Source of the DNA: Lewinellaceae bacterium
GTDB lineage: Bacteria > Bacteroidota > Bacteroidia > Chitinophagales > Saprospiraceae
DNA: 64,000 nucleotides
Direction of reading: 5' to 3'
NCBI GenBank assembly: GCA_020636095.1
Contig: JACJYN010000013.1
Span: forward strand, 68,970 to 132,969
Part shown: positions 19,200 through 29,400 of the stretch, piece after piece
How positions within the stretch are numbered: position 1 is the first letter of the stretch
Layout: each line of letters begins with the position of its first letter
The notes under the pieces: generated by a model
What the model saw: only the letters and a program-made list of their open reading frames with translations
Told to the model about the DNA's origin: nothing
Database searches by the model: none
Made by a program: the position numbers and the translations under genes

Positions 19200-19986
19200 A
19201 TGGCAAAAGGAAAAGGTAACGGCAATGGCAAGAATAGAAACTACTGGAGGAATAAGATCAAAATGAGCGCCAACAGCCTAAAGCAAAATTCAGAGGGAAT
19301 TAAAGTCTAAAGGCGAATCCAGGAATCGTTCCAAATCTTCCCCTCCGGCAAAGGGCAAAAAATGGGCGGACAAGATCAAAAGTGAACGCAGGGCTCCTGT
19401 TAGACTCAAGCCGAGAGGAAAAAAAGTGGACGAAGGAAGTAAAAAGTCAGCGAAAGCCATCCGCCAAAATTCAGGTAAAGAAGCCGCCCGTACCTGCTAC
19501 TAAAAGCGCTATCAAACCGGCTAAAGTGAACCGGACATTTAAGCCCAGGCGAACTTCTGTCGCTAATCCTCCTCAAGCCAGGAGAGCCGTCGCAATCAAA
19601 AACAAAATTACCCCTGTCAGAAGAATCTCTCAGCCGGTGGCGAACAGGAAGGCAGGAAATCTGCTGAAACAAAGGCAGTAGTGGTTAAAGCTCCAAGCCG
19701 GAACGCCAATCCTAAAAAAGCATTTCCAAAGGCTCCAAAACTCAGAAGCGCTGCGCTGAAAAATCAACCGGCAAAGGCTCCGGTGAAAGCAAAAGCAACT
19801 CCATCCAAAGGAGTTGCTAAACTCAAAAGTGCAGCTGTGAAGAATCAGCCGGTTAAAGCTCCTACTCAATCCAAAGCCACTCCTTCTAAAGGGGCGTCCA
19901 TGCTTAAGCAAAGTGCCGGGAAGATAGCCAATCAACCGAAGCCGGTGAAGAGGGTGAAGCAACCGGTGATCCGGAGAGGTCGGTAA
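19200..19986 (+). pseudogene. Histone H1-like Lys/Ala/Pro-rich basic protein, frameshifted
   Basis: The start MAKGKGNGNGKNRNYWRNKI at 19200 leads, through shifts near 19300, 19480 and 19680, into a tail made almost only of K, A, P, S, Q, N and R. Within the last 100 residues the unit 'L(R/K)SAA(L/V)KNQP(A/V)KAP...KATPSKG' occurs twice plus a partial third. The composition matches eukaryote-like H1/Hc1 nucleoid proteins of bacteria. On a plasmid such a protein could coat DNA or silence genes. The assignment rests on composition and repeats only. Confidence 0.45.
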
Positions 19987-20023
19987 CCGTATTATTTCAA
20001 GATAAACCAGAGCAAAAATGCTC

Positions 20024-20406
20024 TCAGGTTCTGGATGGTGTATTAGGATTTGGAGAATTTAGAACATTTTCGGAAATCCTGATTTGATCAGGGTCAAAGG
20101 CAAGTGATTCTGCTTCTTTGAGGATATCTAAATCCTCGTATACTTCAGCAATATGACAATTCCCAAAACCGTCTAGTGCTTCATTGAGTTTTTTATTTCT
20201 TTAGCTGTAGCATCACCCTTAATCGCTCTTCCCGCTATATCAATCAGTTGCTCTAAACTAAGTCCATTTGAAGTTCTAATTCCGTGTGAACTTTTGTGAA
20301 CTTTCGGTGATCTTAGTGGATTATATTCTTTGTCCCTTTCCTCTTCCCACTCATTTATTACAGAATTAACTCCCATTGTACATTCGCAGGAGGTGATTTT
20401 TTTCAT
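20024..20406 (-). pseudogene. Hypothetical small acidic protein, one frameshift
   Basis: The start at 20406 (KKITSCECTMGVNSVINEWE) includes a Cys pair CEC. A lost A in an A-run near 20188 shifts the frame to KLNEALDGFGNCHIAEVYED and LAFDPDQIRISENVLNSPN, ending at TGA 20024. The restored length is about 127. It overlaps the 3' end of the upstream gene by 41 bp, so translation is probably coupled. The family is unknown; it is soluble and acidic in its C-terminal half. Confidence 0.4.
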
Positions 20407-20605
20407 TTATCAATAATCTCTGCCATTCATCAACAAATTCCTGAAAAAATGCCTTTCTTTTTGCTGATCGATCAGAATCCCAGGGAGGAGCTATGAAATA
20501 ACCTTTTTTATGTAGTTTATTCGCAACCTTTCTAATTTCAAGAAGATCATTATATATTTTCTTTAACTCTTCTTTGGTTCTGTCTGGCATAGAAATTTTC
20601 CACAA
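20366..20605 (-). CDS. Hypothetical helical protein
   Basis: This is about 79 residues with starts at 20605 or, more naturally, at the internal Met at 20590 (MPDRTKEELKKIYNDLLEIR). It is a charged two-helix protein with a short central GYFIAPPWDSD. It is in a tight minus-strand pair with the gene at 20024-20406, overlapping it by 41 bp. Toxin-antitoxin or immunity pairs look like this, but no motif supports that, so I leave it unassigned. Confidence 0.4.
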   Translation of the reverse strand: MWKISMPDRTKEELKKIYNDLLEIRKVANKLHKKGYFIAPPWDSDRSAKRKAFFQEFVDEWQRLLINEKNHLLRMYNGS

Positions 20606-20771
20606 TCAAAATTAACATCCTCGTATTTTAACATAAACCACCTGTAAGGCCTAAATCAATTTCTAAATGCTAAATAAGGTATCTATTGCTGTATACAGAT
20701 TATGCGGAGGGCTTGAAAAAGACTTTGTAGTTTTAACAAATTCCTTAAACCAACCTTGTTTTTTGTGTAAT

Positions 20772-21604
20772 TCATAGCTTTTTTGATGAAAAGAATCGAT
20801 TCTTCAAATTCCCTTTATAACGAAGCATACTGCCTTTAGCAAGGTATGCTTTTTCTAAAAAGGCTTGGTGCTCATTAGTAAGCTCTTTTGAGCTAGTCAG
20901 TATTGTAATCAATTTGTTAAAATCTTGCTCTACCTCTTCATAGTTACCTAAATCAAAATGAATTTTTCCTCTCATAAACCATCCTTCCACATTTCCTCTT
21001 TCAATTTCTGAAGTTGCCTCATCAATTAAACCATCAACTTCTCCTTGAGAAAATTTGTGATATTTTGTCTTCCATCTATTTTTTTCGAGCTCTAATTGCA
21101 CTTTCCATTTTGGTTCTATTCCTTTATTTGCGGTTCTACTCAGAAGGTTGCCGCCAATATACCAGACGATAACAGAAATCAATATCACTATTAAAGAATT
21201 TTCGGCAGATAAAACTGGGTTAACCAGATAGTATATCATCCCAGAGAACAAGAAAATTAAAATTAAAATAACCTTAATGGTTTTGATAAGTCCAACTCGT
21301 TTGATCTTTTCAATAATTGAGGGAAATTCTTTAATTACGGTTGGTAATCGAATTATAGATAACAATAGAAACCATGTGGGAAACCCCAAACTAAAATATT
21401 TGGAGGGCAAGTAATTATTAATAAGACATAAATGTGCTGTACATAATCAGCATTGTATTCAAGTAAAAAATAATCGGCTAAGACCACAATGATTGTTACT
21501 ACAAAAAAATAAATTAATGGAGAATAGTATTTATAAATTAAAGCTAGAATTATTACTATAATCAAACCTATTCCCGCTAGTGTTAGTTCACCTATTGTTG
21601 TCAT
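20772..21604 (-). pseudogene. Multi-TM protein with cytosolic TPR-like tail, one frameshift
   Basis: The N-terminus at 21604 (MTTIGELTLAGIGLIIVIIL...) has two or three membrane helices (LIYFFVVTIIVVLADYFLL). After a one-base shift near 21400 the frame continues with WFLLLSIIRL, ILILIFLFSGMIYYLV and LIVILISVIVWYIG. The cytosolic remainder (GNVEGWFMRGKIHFDLGNYE, AFLEKAYLAKGSMLRYKGN) has a TPR-like helical pattern. Restored length is about 277. Genes downstream of plasmid coupling proteins in Bacteroidota often encode such membrane proteins; the role is unknown. Confidence 0.5.
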
Positions 21605-21614
21605 CTTAAAAAGT

Positions 21615-21806
21615 TTATTGTCCCCGGAGAAACCTGGACTTTAGTTCATTATAAACAGAGCTGTATTCAGATTTAATTTCATAATCTTCATATATAATCT
21701 CAGTAAATCCATTCTGATTTGTCTCAGCCTCCTTATTTATATCATTTTGATAGTTATCAATCCTCGCTTTTTTTGCGTTTAGAAAAACCATGTCTTTTTT
21801 CAGCAT
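21615..21806 (-). CDS. Small hypothetical protein
   Basis: This is 63 residues, highly charged and Asn/Glu/Tyr-rich (YEDYEIKSEYSSVYNELK), with no signal or membrane segment. It ends 10 bp before the start of the TPR membrane gene on the same strand, so it is probably in one transcript with it. No family is recognised. Confidence 0.35.
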   Translation of the reverse strand: MLKKDMVFLNAKKARIDNYQNDINKEAETNQNGFTEIIYEDYEIKSEYSSVYNELKSRFLRGQ

Positions 21807-21842
21807 CTACTAAATCCAGTACAGCCGCTCTTAATCTCATCA

Positions 21843-22283
21843 TTATTCCAAATTCTTCCAAAAAAGACATAAAGAACTGAATGAAATTGCTGCACCAAAC
21901 ATCATCCACCACATTAGGTGAGTTGCCATAAGTTTTGATGGTGTGGATGTGAAAATTATTATTAAAGCTAAAGTTATCATAATAAAGGCTCCCACAACTA
22001 AGGAAGATAAAGGTTCAATTATCATTCTGGTGAAAGAATCATCTGCCTCGAATCTCCAAACTTTTTTTCCTGTAAATGTGGATTTATAGAATCTGCTCTC
22101 ACCCCTGAAGTATGAGTATCCAATATCATTCTTGCGAGCCTTTTTAATAATCCTCCTAAAATGATTGATGCCGAAATAAGCTAACAGAAAAAGGCACCAG
22201 GAATATGGAGTAGCAACAAAAAAATATATTGGCATCCACATAAAATATTCATTTATAGTGTAATTATGTTCAAAAAATAACAT
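21843..22283 (-). CDS. Membrane protein with 3-4 TM segments
   Basis: This is 146 residues. Hydrophobic segments lie at about 16-40 (PIYFFVATPYSWCLFLLAYF), 93-112 (SLVVGAFIMITLALIIIF) and 122-140 (MWWMMFGAAISFSSLCLFW). A basic aromatic loop between the first two carries KKARKNDIGYSYFRGESRF. Its position next to the T4CP gene on the same strand fits a transfer-associated inner-membrane protein, but no conjugation family is recognised. Confidence 0.45.
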   Translation of the reverse strand: MLFFEHNYTINEYFMWMPIYFFVATPYSWCLFLLAYFGINHFRRIIKKARKNDIGYSYFRGESRFYKSTFTGKKVWRFEADDSFTRMIIEPLSSLVVGAFIMITLALIIIFTSTPSKLMATHLMWWMMFGAAISFSSLCLFWKNLE

Positions 22284-22546
22284 GACAAAAAAAAGTGCCG
22301 AGAAAAATACCCCAAAAGAAGTAAAAAATAAAAGATACTATAAACGCAAATGGGCTGAAAGCCCTTTCACCCATGTTCTTCCTGAAAACCAGTCGCATCG
22401 GGATTGAACAAACTGATATTGATATTACAAATTGTATGATGACACTATTGTGCCGATAATTAAATTGTTTCTGGCGCTTAGCGATGAAAGCCCCCTTAAG
22501 GCATCGACGCCTTCCATTTTAGTCAAAGACCCTTGAAGCATAAGTA

Positions 22547-23993
22547 TTAGATATTTTGTTTAAAAATAGCCTTTCTAAAGTTACTGCCGTCACTCCATTC
22601 TTTTCCGGCAACAGTGACAATAGCTTCTACTTTAAATTCATTTTCCTGCCCTCCCGATGCAAGAACAGTAAATTCTCTTGGCTCAACCAGGTAATGTAGC
22701 TGCTGATTTAAGCTTGAGCTTTGGTTTTTCCCCACACTGATACCACTTACGTTCATAAATGCCTTACCAATGGTTCTGGAGGCCCATTCATTTGTTACAG
22801 CGTCGTTATTGGAGTGAAAAATCTTAGTACCAAGATTGCCAAGAAGAGAATCAACTTTTGGACGAGGATCTCTGCCTCCTATAGATACATAGTAATTTGA
22901 AATATTCTGAGAAATATAGACGGTACAAGCACGAGAACTCCTGGCGGTAGTCTGAAATATCTGGTCATAATCAGAAAGAAAAAGTTGCGCTTCATCCACC
23001 CATAAAAATACAGGGGGTTGGATATTTTTCAATATTTCGCCTTTCAGTACTTGCTGCCATAGTAACTTGAAAATCCCCTGGGCGTATACTCCGGATACCA
23101 GATATTCCTTCACTGGGAAATCCATGACAATAATCTTACCTTTAAAAGTCTCTTCAGGGTAAAGATTCGTATCGCCAGCAAAATGTTTCCGCAGAATTCC
23201 GGACGTAAAAGGCTCTGCAATTCCAAGAAAGGACTCAACTATTGTTGGTACTGGTTTTTTCAGGAAGGGTAGCAAATTCGCGTAAAAAATAATCACTGAT
23301 CAGAGTATATTCTTCCTCCTGGTTTTCTGATTCGAGCCTTTCACCAGCTTTAATGATACTGCCCATACAGTAATTTTCCTTCCCCCACTTCTCAATATCG
23401 CTTTCACTCATCGAAGAGAGCTTTTCCACTTCATGCTCTAAAGGAGAAGAGGATAACAACCGCCTCATATTCCTAATGCTGATTTCTTCACCTGCAAGCC
23501 CTAGAAGTTGAATCATCCTATTTATGCACCTACGAAGGGCATTGTCCCAATACCTTTCACTTTCTCCAGTATTCCCTGTCCCGGCAAACCGATTTCCCAT
23601 ACTGTATATCTCCATGAAAAGCCGTGTGAGGTTGAATACTTCTCCGGCTCCCTTCCCTTCCCGCCTCATCTCATAATGAAGTGGATTAAACTCATATTCA
23701 CTCCCTTCAGAGAAGATAATCAGATCATCTTCTCTACCGACCTCCTGAGCGTACTTTTCCCAATTTTCCCGCTCATCTGGTTTCGCACATAGTACCAACC
23801 CTCCAAATCCGTTTCTTAAGAAGGTTTTTATTATTGTCTTACCGGAGCCGGAAGATTTGCCGGAACCGATGCCTCCGAAAATCTGAATTCCCCGCACTGC
23901 ATCACGGACAGTCCACCAGTCCTGTTTGTTATTCGAAAACTTTATTAGAGGATGATCCAGGTCAGTAACCGTTGGCCATTTTTTAGAATTCAT
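22547..23993 (-). pseudogene. Type IV coupling protein (VirD4/TraG/TraD-like ATPase), one frameshift
   Basis: The restored protein is about 482 residues. Walker A is at residues 40-47 (GGIGSGKS) and is directly followed by a second GSGKT. The Walker B region is PVFLWVDEAQLFLSD and the helicase-like QTTARSSRACTVYISQN follows. A lost or gained A in GAAAAAACC near 23270 splits it into 23235-23993 and 22547-23296. These ATPases bring relaxase-bound DNA to the transfer channel. It lacks an obvious N-terminal TM bundle, so a partner may anchor it (candidate at 21843-22283). It is divergent from the relaxase gene. Confidence 0.8.
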
Positions 23994-24221
23994 AGATTAA
24001 CGATTGTGAGGATTGTAAAAAACATTATATCGCCTCCAACCTAATCAATTCTCCGCCGACATTTTTACATCAGCCCATTTCAATTTCCAGTTTTCCCATC
24101 TTTTCCAACTCATTGATATTGCATCACTTACGCTACTCCATTACCTTGCTTTTACATCCTCTAGCTGTGTTAAGGGGAGACGCCTGTAACTAATATTTCT
24201 TATACTTAGACTAGGTAAAAG

Positions 24222-27063
24222 ATGCTCAGGATTACCGTAAATAAGTCCGCTGCTGCCGCCACAAAATACTTCGATGAAGGATTGTCCAAATCTGACTACT
24301 ACGCTGAAAAAGGTGAAATCACCGGCAAGTGGAACGGCAAAGCGGCACAGCTTCTGAACCTCAAAGGTGAGGTCTCCAAAGAGAATTCGAGCTGCTCGCC
24401 AATAACAAAAACCCGTTATCGGAGGAGCAGCTCACCGCCAGGAATTCCGGCTCCAGGAGAGTCGGCTATGACTTTACCTTTTCCGTCCCCAAATCCGTCT
24501 CCATTATCTATTCTCAGACTAAAGATAAGGATATTATCGATGCGTTCGATAATGCCATCCATCAAACTATGACGGAGATTGAACAAAATGCCGCCACCAG
24601 GGGTAAGAGCCAGGGGCAGGAATGAAAACCGCCTAACCGAAAATCTAGTCTGGGGAACATTCACCCATGAGGATGCCAGGCCCGTCGGCGGCATTCCTGA
24701 CCCGCACCTGCACCAGCATGTTTTTGTCTTCAATGCCACCTATGACAAAAAGGAAGAAAGGTTCAAGGCTGCACAGTTCGGCGACATCAAAGCCAACGCG
24801 CCCTACTTTGAAGCCGCCTTTCATTCCAGGCTGGTACCAGCAACCTACAGAAAGCAGGCTACCGCGTTGAGCGCAATGAAAGAGACTTTGAAATAAAAGG
24901 CTTTGAACTACCTACCATTGAGAAGTTCTCCAACCGTACCCGGCAGGTCAACCAGAGGGCAAAAGAGCTTGGCTCTGTCCTATGAGGAGGATATAGCAGA
25001 ACTTGGGGCAAAGACCAGAGCAGGCAAAAGGACAGGATATGACCGGGAAGAAATCCGGATGCAATGGCGCTCCCGGCTTTCTGAACAGGAACTGGAGCTG
25101 ATCCAAAATGCCAAAGGAGAGCCTCCGCCATCCGGTGGAGGTTCCTCTCCGCTTTCCCGGATTCTGGATAAGGGGATTGCTATTGAAAAGAAAAAAGAAG
25201 CCGGGGCAAAGGTGGCACTTGATTACGCCCTCGATCATGCGCTGGAAAGGAAGTCCGTGGTTTCTGAAAAGGAACTACTGACTATTGCCATGAAGCGAAG
25301 TATTGGCTCCGCCACTCCTGAAGCCCTCAAAAAGAGCTTTCCTCCAGAGAGGATCTGCTCAGTAAAAAGGACGCTAAAACCGGGAGGTGATCTATACCAC
25401 AAACGAAGCCATCACCGAAGAAAAGAGCCTCCGGGATACCGCCAGAAAAGGCAAAAACGCCTTTCAGCCCATCAACCCGGATTATCAGGTCAAGAATGAG
25501 CAGCTAACCAAAGAGCAGTCAGCAGCGGTTAAGCATGTCCTTTCTTCCAGGGATTTCATTACCGTTGTGACGGGGATGCCGGCACGGGTAAAACCTGGTC
25601 TATCAAAGAAGTGGCGGAAGGCATCCGGGAGAAGAAAGTGAATTTCGGCGCCTTTGCCCCTCCTCTGCCGCTTCCCGGCAGGTGCAGCGGGAGGACGGTT
25701 TTGAAAATGCTACAACCATCGCCGAATTGTTACAAAGCAAAAAGCTTCAGGAATCGGTAAAAAACGGCGTCATCTGGGTGGATGAAGCCGGGATGGTTGG
25801 CAACAAAACCATGAACCGGGTCATCGATGTTGCCAAAGAGCAGAATGCCCGGATTCTGCTGACCGGCGACACCAAACAGCATGGCTCTGTAGAGCGGGGG
25901 GATGCGCTCCGGATTCTGGAACAGTTCGGAGGGGTCAAACCCGCCACCATCAGCAAAATCCAGCGCCAGAAAAACACCGATTACCGGAATGCCGTCAAAT
26001 CCATCTCCGGCGGCAATATCGAGAAGGGCTACAATATCCTGGACGGAATGGGGGCGATCAAAGAGGCGGATAGTTTTGAGCATACCAGGGAGAATGTGGC
26101 GGGGGAATATACTGCTTCCCTAAAGGCAAAGGAGAATGTCCTGATCGTGGCAACGACTCACGCCCAGGGGCAGGCAGTGACGGAGACCATCCGGGAAAGG
26201 CTCAAAACTGAGGGGCTGTTACAGTACCAGGAAAAACTTTTTAAAACTTATAAAACCTGTCCTACACCGAAGCCCAAAAAAGTGATAGTTCCAATTATTC
26301 CGAAGGGATGGTAATCCAGTTTCACCAGAACGTCAAGGGAGGGATAAAACGTGGCACTAAGTACCAGGTTCAGGGAAGGACGAAAAGGGGAACGTGCTTA
26401 TTGCTGATGAAAAGAAAAAAGAGAATATATCAGGCTGCCGCTCAAGGAAGCAGGCAAATTTTCTGTATATCGGACAGAGGAAATTTCCCTTGCCAAAGGG
26501 GATCAGGTTAGGATTACCCAGAACGGGTTTTCCAATGAGAAAAAGCGGCTCAACAATGGCAATATCCTCTCGGTAAAGGGTTTTGATAAGCAGGGAAATC
26601 ATTGCCTCCACCGGCAGGAATGAGTTGGTGGTCGGCAAGGATTTCGGAAACCTTACTCATGGTTACTACACCACCTCCCCCCGCCTCTCAGGGAAAATCC
26701 GTCAACCGTGTGATCATTATGCAATCCTCGATGACCGGCAGGGCTGCCAGTAAAGAACAGTTTTACGTTTCGGCCTCCAGAGGAAAATTTGCCATCTCCA
26801 TCCATACCGATGACAAGGAAGGGCTGCTCAGGAATGTCCAGCGCTCCTCCGCCCGGATGACCGCCACGGAAGTGGCGGACAGCATTGCTCAAACCGAAAA
26901 ATCAATGAAAGGTAAACTGAAAGCGATAGGTGCAATTTACCGCGCCGGTAAATCTAAGGTTGCAAACCTCAATGAAAAGTGGCAGGATAAAAAGGCAGGT
27001 ATTATCAGCATAGTTTCAAAACCTCCAAAACCGGTGAAGCATGCACCAGTCAGAACTAAATAG
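24222..27063 (+). pseudogene. traI: MobF-type relaxase-helicase (TraI/TrwC-like), multiply frameshifted
   Basis: The pieces in order are MLRITVNKSAAAATKYFDEG (start of the TrwC relaxase domain, catalytic Tyr region SDYYAEKG), DFTFSVPKSVSI, and the metal-binding histidine triad PDPHLHQHVFVFNAT. The RecD-like helicase follows with LTKEQSAAVKHVL, GDAGTGKTW (Walker A), VIWVDEAGMVG (Walker B), LLTGDTKQHGSVERGDALR, and motif VI as EQFYVSASRG near 26765. Restored length is about 945 residues. I count at least eight one-base shifts, several in G or A runs (for example ACGGGGATG near 25573). MobF proteins nick oriT and unwind the strand for transfer. Confidence 0.85.
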
Positions 27064-27442
27064 AAGTATCCCTAACCTCATAAAAGAGCGAAGCAACCCT
27101 ATTCTCAGAACCAGAGGGACAAGCGAGTTCTATGGGATAGCGGAGGAAAGGGAAGGTAATGTCATTGCTCTGAAATTTATCACAAATTTGGGAGAGCAGA
27201 AGGCTATCCATTATCATGACATCATCTCCCCGATGGACTATAACGGCGATTCGGAAATCAGGCTAATGACTACAAGGGTTACTGTCATTATCAAGGGCAG
27301 TAACCTTGATGACCTGTTTGACTACATTATCCAGCATCAGGTGAAGTGGATTAGGGAGCCGGAAGATTCTTTTCCGCAAGGTCTGGAAGAGGGTGATTTG
27401 GAGATAACCTCGATTAGGTTTGAAGCAACTACAATTCAATAA
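27041..27442 (+). CDS. Hypothetical protein overlapping the traI 3' end
   Basis: This is 133 residues starting inside the last 23 bp of traI, so it is translationally coupled to it. It is predicted alpha/beta and acidic, with the core GIAEEREGNVIALKFITNLG and VTVIIKGSNLDDLFDYIIQH. The second motif (strand then 'G.nL..l...I..h.v.wi.e') suggests a small ligand- or nucleic-acid-binding fold. No signal peptide is seen. I do not recognise the family; the context suggests an accessory transfer protein. It is intact despite the many shifts in traI. Confidence 0.5.
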   Translation: MHQSELNRSIPNLIKERSNPILRTRGTSEFYGIAEEREGNVIALKFITNLGEQKAIHYHDIISPMDYNGDSEIRLMTTRVTVIIKGSNLDDLFDYIIQHQVKWIREPEDSFPQGLEEGDLEITSIRFEATTIQ

Positions 27443-28436
27443 AAAAAATGTATTAAAAAGTCTTAATCTTACAGGCAATCCCCAAAAGCTTTAACTATAG
27501 TTACAAGCTTCCTTTGAGAAAAGCTCAAATTTCTCAAATCTTCATTTTTTCAGCACAGAAGGGGAAATGATTTGGTGGAAGAAACTCAGAGATTTATATA
27601 TTTAAAGCAGTCAGGTAGGAAATCTTTAAGAAATTGACCTTTCTAAAAGGATTGAAATTTCTATAATAGAGTGGGGGATCCCTTATTGTGTTCCCACACT
27701 TTCAAGTCATTGGATGAATAATTGAATCAGTATCGTAGCGACTACAGTAACCCAATCAGTTATATTCCTTGTTACATATTTTCTTATGCTAGTAACATTT
27801 GCCTCAAGTAATTTCTTTTTACAAAACGAGATGACTTCATCGAAGGCTGTTAAAACTGCCCTCTTCGCAGCAAGAATCAACTTTTTAGGGAACATAAAAT
27901 CCTGATTTTAGGATAGCACTTCATGCCTGAAAGTTATTATACACGCAAATATGCATACGGTATAATAGCTTACGTACACGCACGTGTGCAGAAAACAGGC
28001 ATAAGTCCTGATGATCAAACTTTATTTAATTGGTATGGAGCATACCAATTCCTCTCTAACTTTGAATGTCTCCAACGTTAGTTACTGAACATCACCGATC
28101 AGCTGCTAGAAGAATTCCTTCATTGTAAGCTAAAACAGTGATGTGAGATTTGATCAGTAAGGTGGCATATCACAAGAACAATAGGTTTTGTTACTAAATG
28201 TAGCCGTAGCAAAGCAATTTAGAGTAGAAAAATAAGCTTCTAATATAATATTTTCTTATATTGAAGGCAAGTAAAACCATAGGATTCAAAACCTTGAAGC
28301 TATATTAAATGGATAAAAGGGGCAACAAACTTTATTAATCTTCGGCACAGATGGCGAAAAAGACCTATCATTGTTCGACTAATAATCAACCAGATATTCG
28401 TAAATTGGTTAAGATAGAACGCAAACCTGAACCCAT
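27443..28436. other. Long stretch with little coding signal
   Basis: The only sizeable frame is a 62-codon minus-strand one at 27707-27895, with a hydrophobic end (WVTVVATILIQLFIQ) and no other support. A GC-rich alternating tract CGTACACGCACGTGTGCAG lies near 27974. The rest is AT-rich and holds nothing I can assign. Confidence 0.4.
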
Positions 28437-28744
28437 ATGAAGCTTAGTATTTATCGGTATGACCCATATGAAGTAAGTATCGCTGATCGAGTCCTTTATT
28501 GCTTTTCTGGTGAAAGTAAACATTACCTTTCTAATATGTAGATGGCGAAGGTACTCGAGTTGGGGTTAATCTGCCTGAATGGACTATAATAAATGAGGGA
28601 CTGGACAATAGTATTACATTATTCAACCTAGACGATATTAAGTCGGTATGTTGGATTTCAACCATATGTGTACCAGGGGATGAGAAGTTCCATGCCGAGC
28701 ATTTTTTTCTAGGCTCCAACAAATTAAGTACTAAGAACTCATAG
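28437..28744 (+). pseudogene. Small hypothetical protein, one frameshift
   Basis: MKLSIYRYDPYEVSIADRVL opens at 28437 and hits a stop near 28540. One base offset continues as DGEGTRVGVNLPEWTIINEG and SVCWISTICVPGDEKFHAEH, ending at TAG 28744. The restored protein is about 102 residues and has the look of a small beta-rich protein. It precedes the lipoprotein gene by 125 bp. The family is unknown. Confidence 0.35.
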
Positions 28745-28869
28745 CGCGAAAACACAAGGTGTAATTTCTGCCAAAAGGTCAAATAGGTCTATTGGAAATA
28801 AATTAAATAGGGATGATATAATGAGATTCACTTAGAGCTTTCTTCTCTTGGTTAAGTAAAAATAAGAAA

Positions 28870-29190
28870 ATGAAAAATTTACTTCTTAATCAACGTATTT
28901 CTTTTCTGCTCCTTTTTTCTGCGTTACTTATTGGATTCATTAGCAGCTGCAAAAAGGATAAGGAACCAGTATTTGAAATGCTCATATTAACTGAAATGCA
29001 GATACCAGAAATTAGAGAAGTATTTGAAATGCGGGCAGCATTTTCCACACTTGTTACAGATAATTATAGTCAAGGAAAGATCACCCTTGAACAACGGGAT
29101 AAACTTCTTGACTTTAATAGTAAATCCATAACTGCTGATTCAATAGCAATAATACGACTGTCAGAATTTTATACACAAAATCAAGATTGA
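28870..29190 (+). CDS. Small lipoprotein
   Basis: This is 106 residues. The signal peptide (ISFLLLFSALLIGFISSC) ends in a lipobox with Cys at residue 27, and the following KKDKEP is a typical Bacteroidota post-Cys segment. The mature part is helical and charged (IREVFEMRAAF, GKITLEQRDKLLDF). Its resemblance to DUF4296-like or antirestriction periplasmic proteins is too weak to use. It is an intact gene immediately upstream of the CHAT gene on the same strand. Confidence 0.6.
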   Translation: MKNLLLNQRISFLLLFSALLIGFISSCKKDKEPVFEMLILTEMQIPEIREVFEMRAAFSTLVTDNYSQGKITLEQRDKLLDFNSKSITADSIAIIRLSEFYTQNQD

Positions 29191-29400
29191 CATGAATATA
29201 GTTCAATAAACCGGTTTAACCATTAAGTTCATTCTTGGTATCTTTAGATTTTGAAAAGGTGTTCGATTAACCCAAGCTATACTAAAACTGAACAGAACAT
29301 AAAAAGTGGGATATTTTATCCTTTTGTAGAACTGGGACTATGGTGCATTAAGGCGTTTCCAAAATCGGCGAATGCTCCCGTTATTCTAAATATTAAAACA

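Noticed and set aside
27707..27895. Small minus-strand frame with hydrophobic C-terminus
   Set aside because: No ribosome-binding site, partner or family support; left as part of an unassigned stretch.
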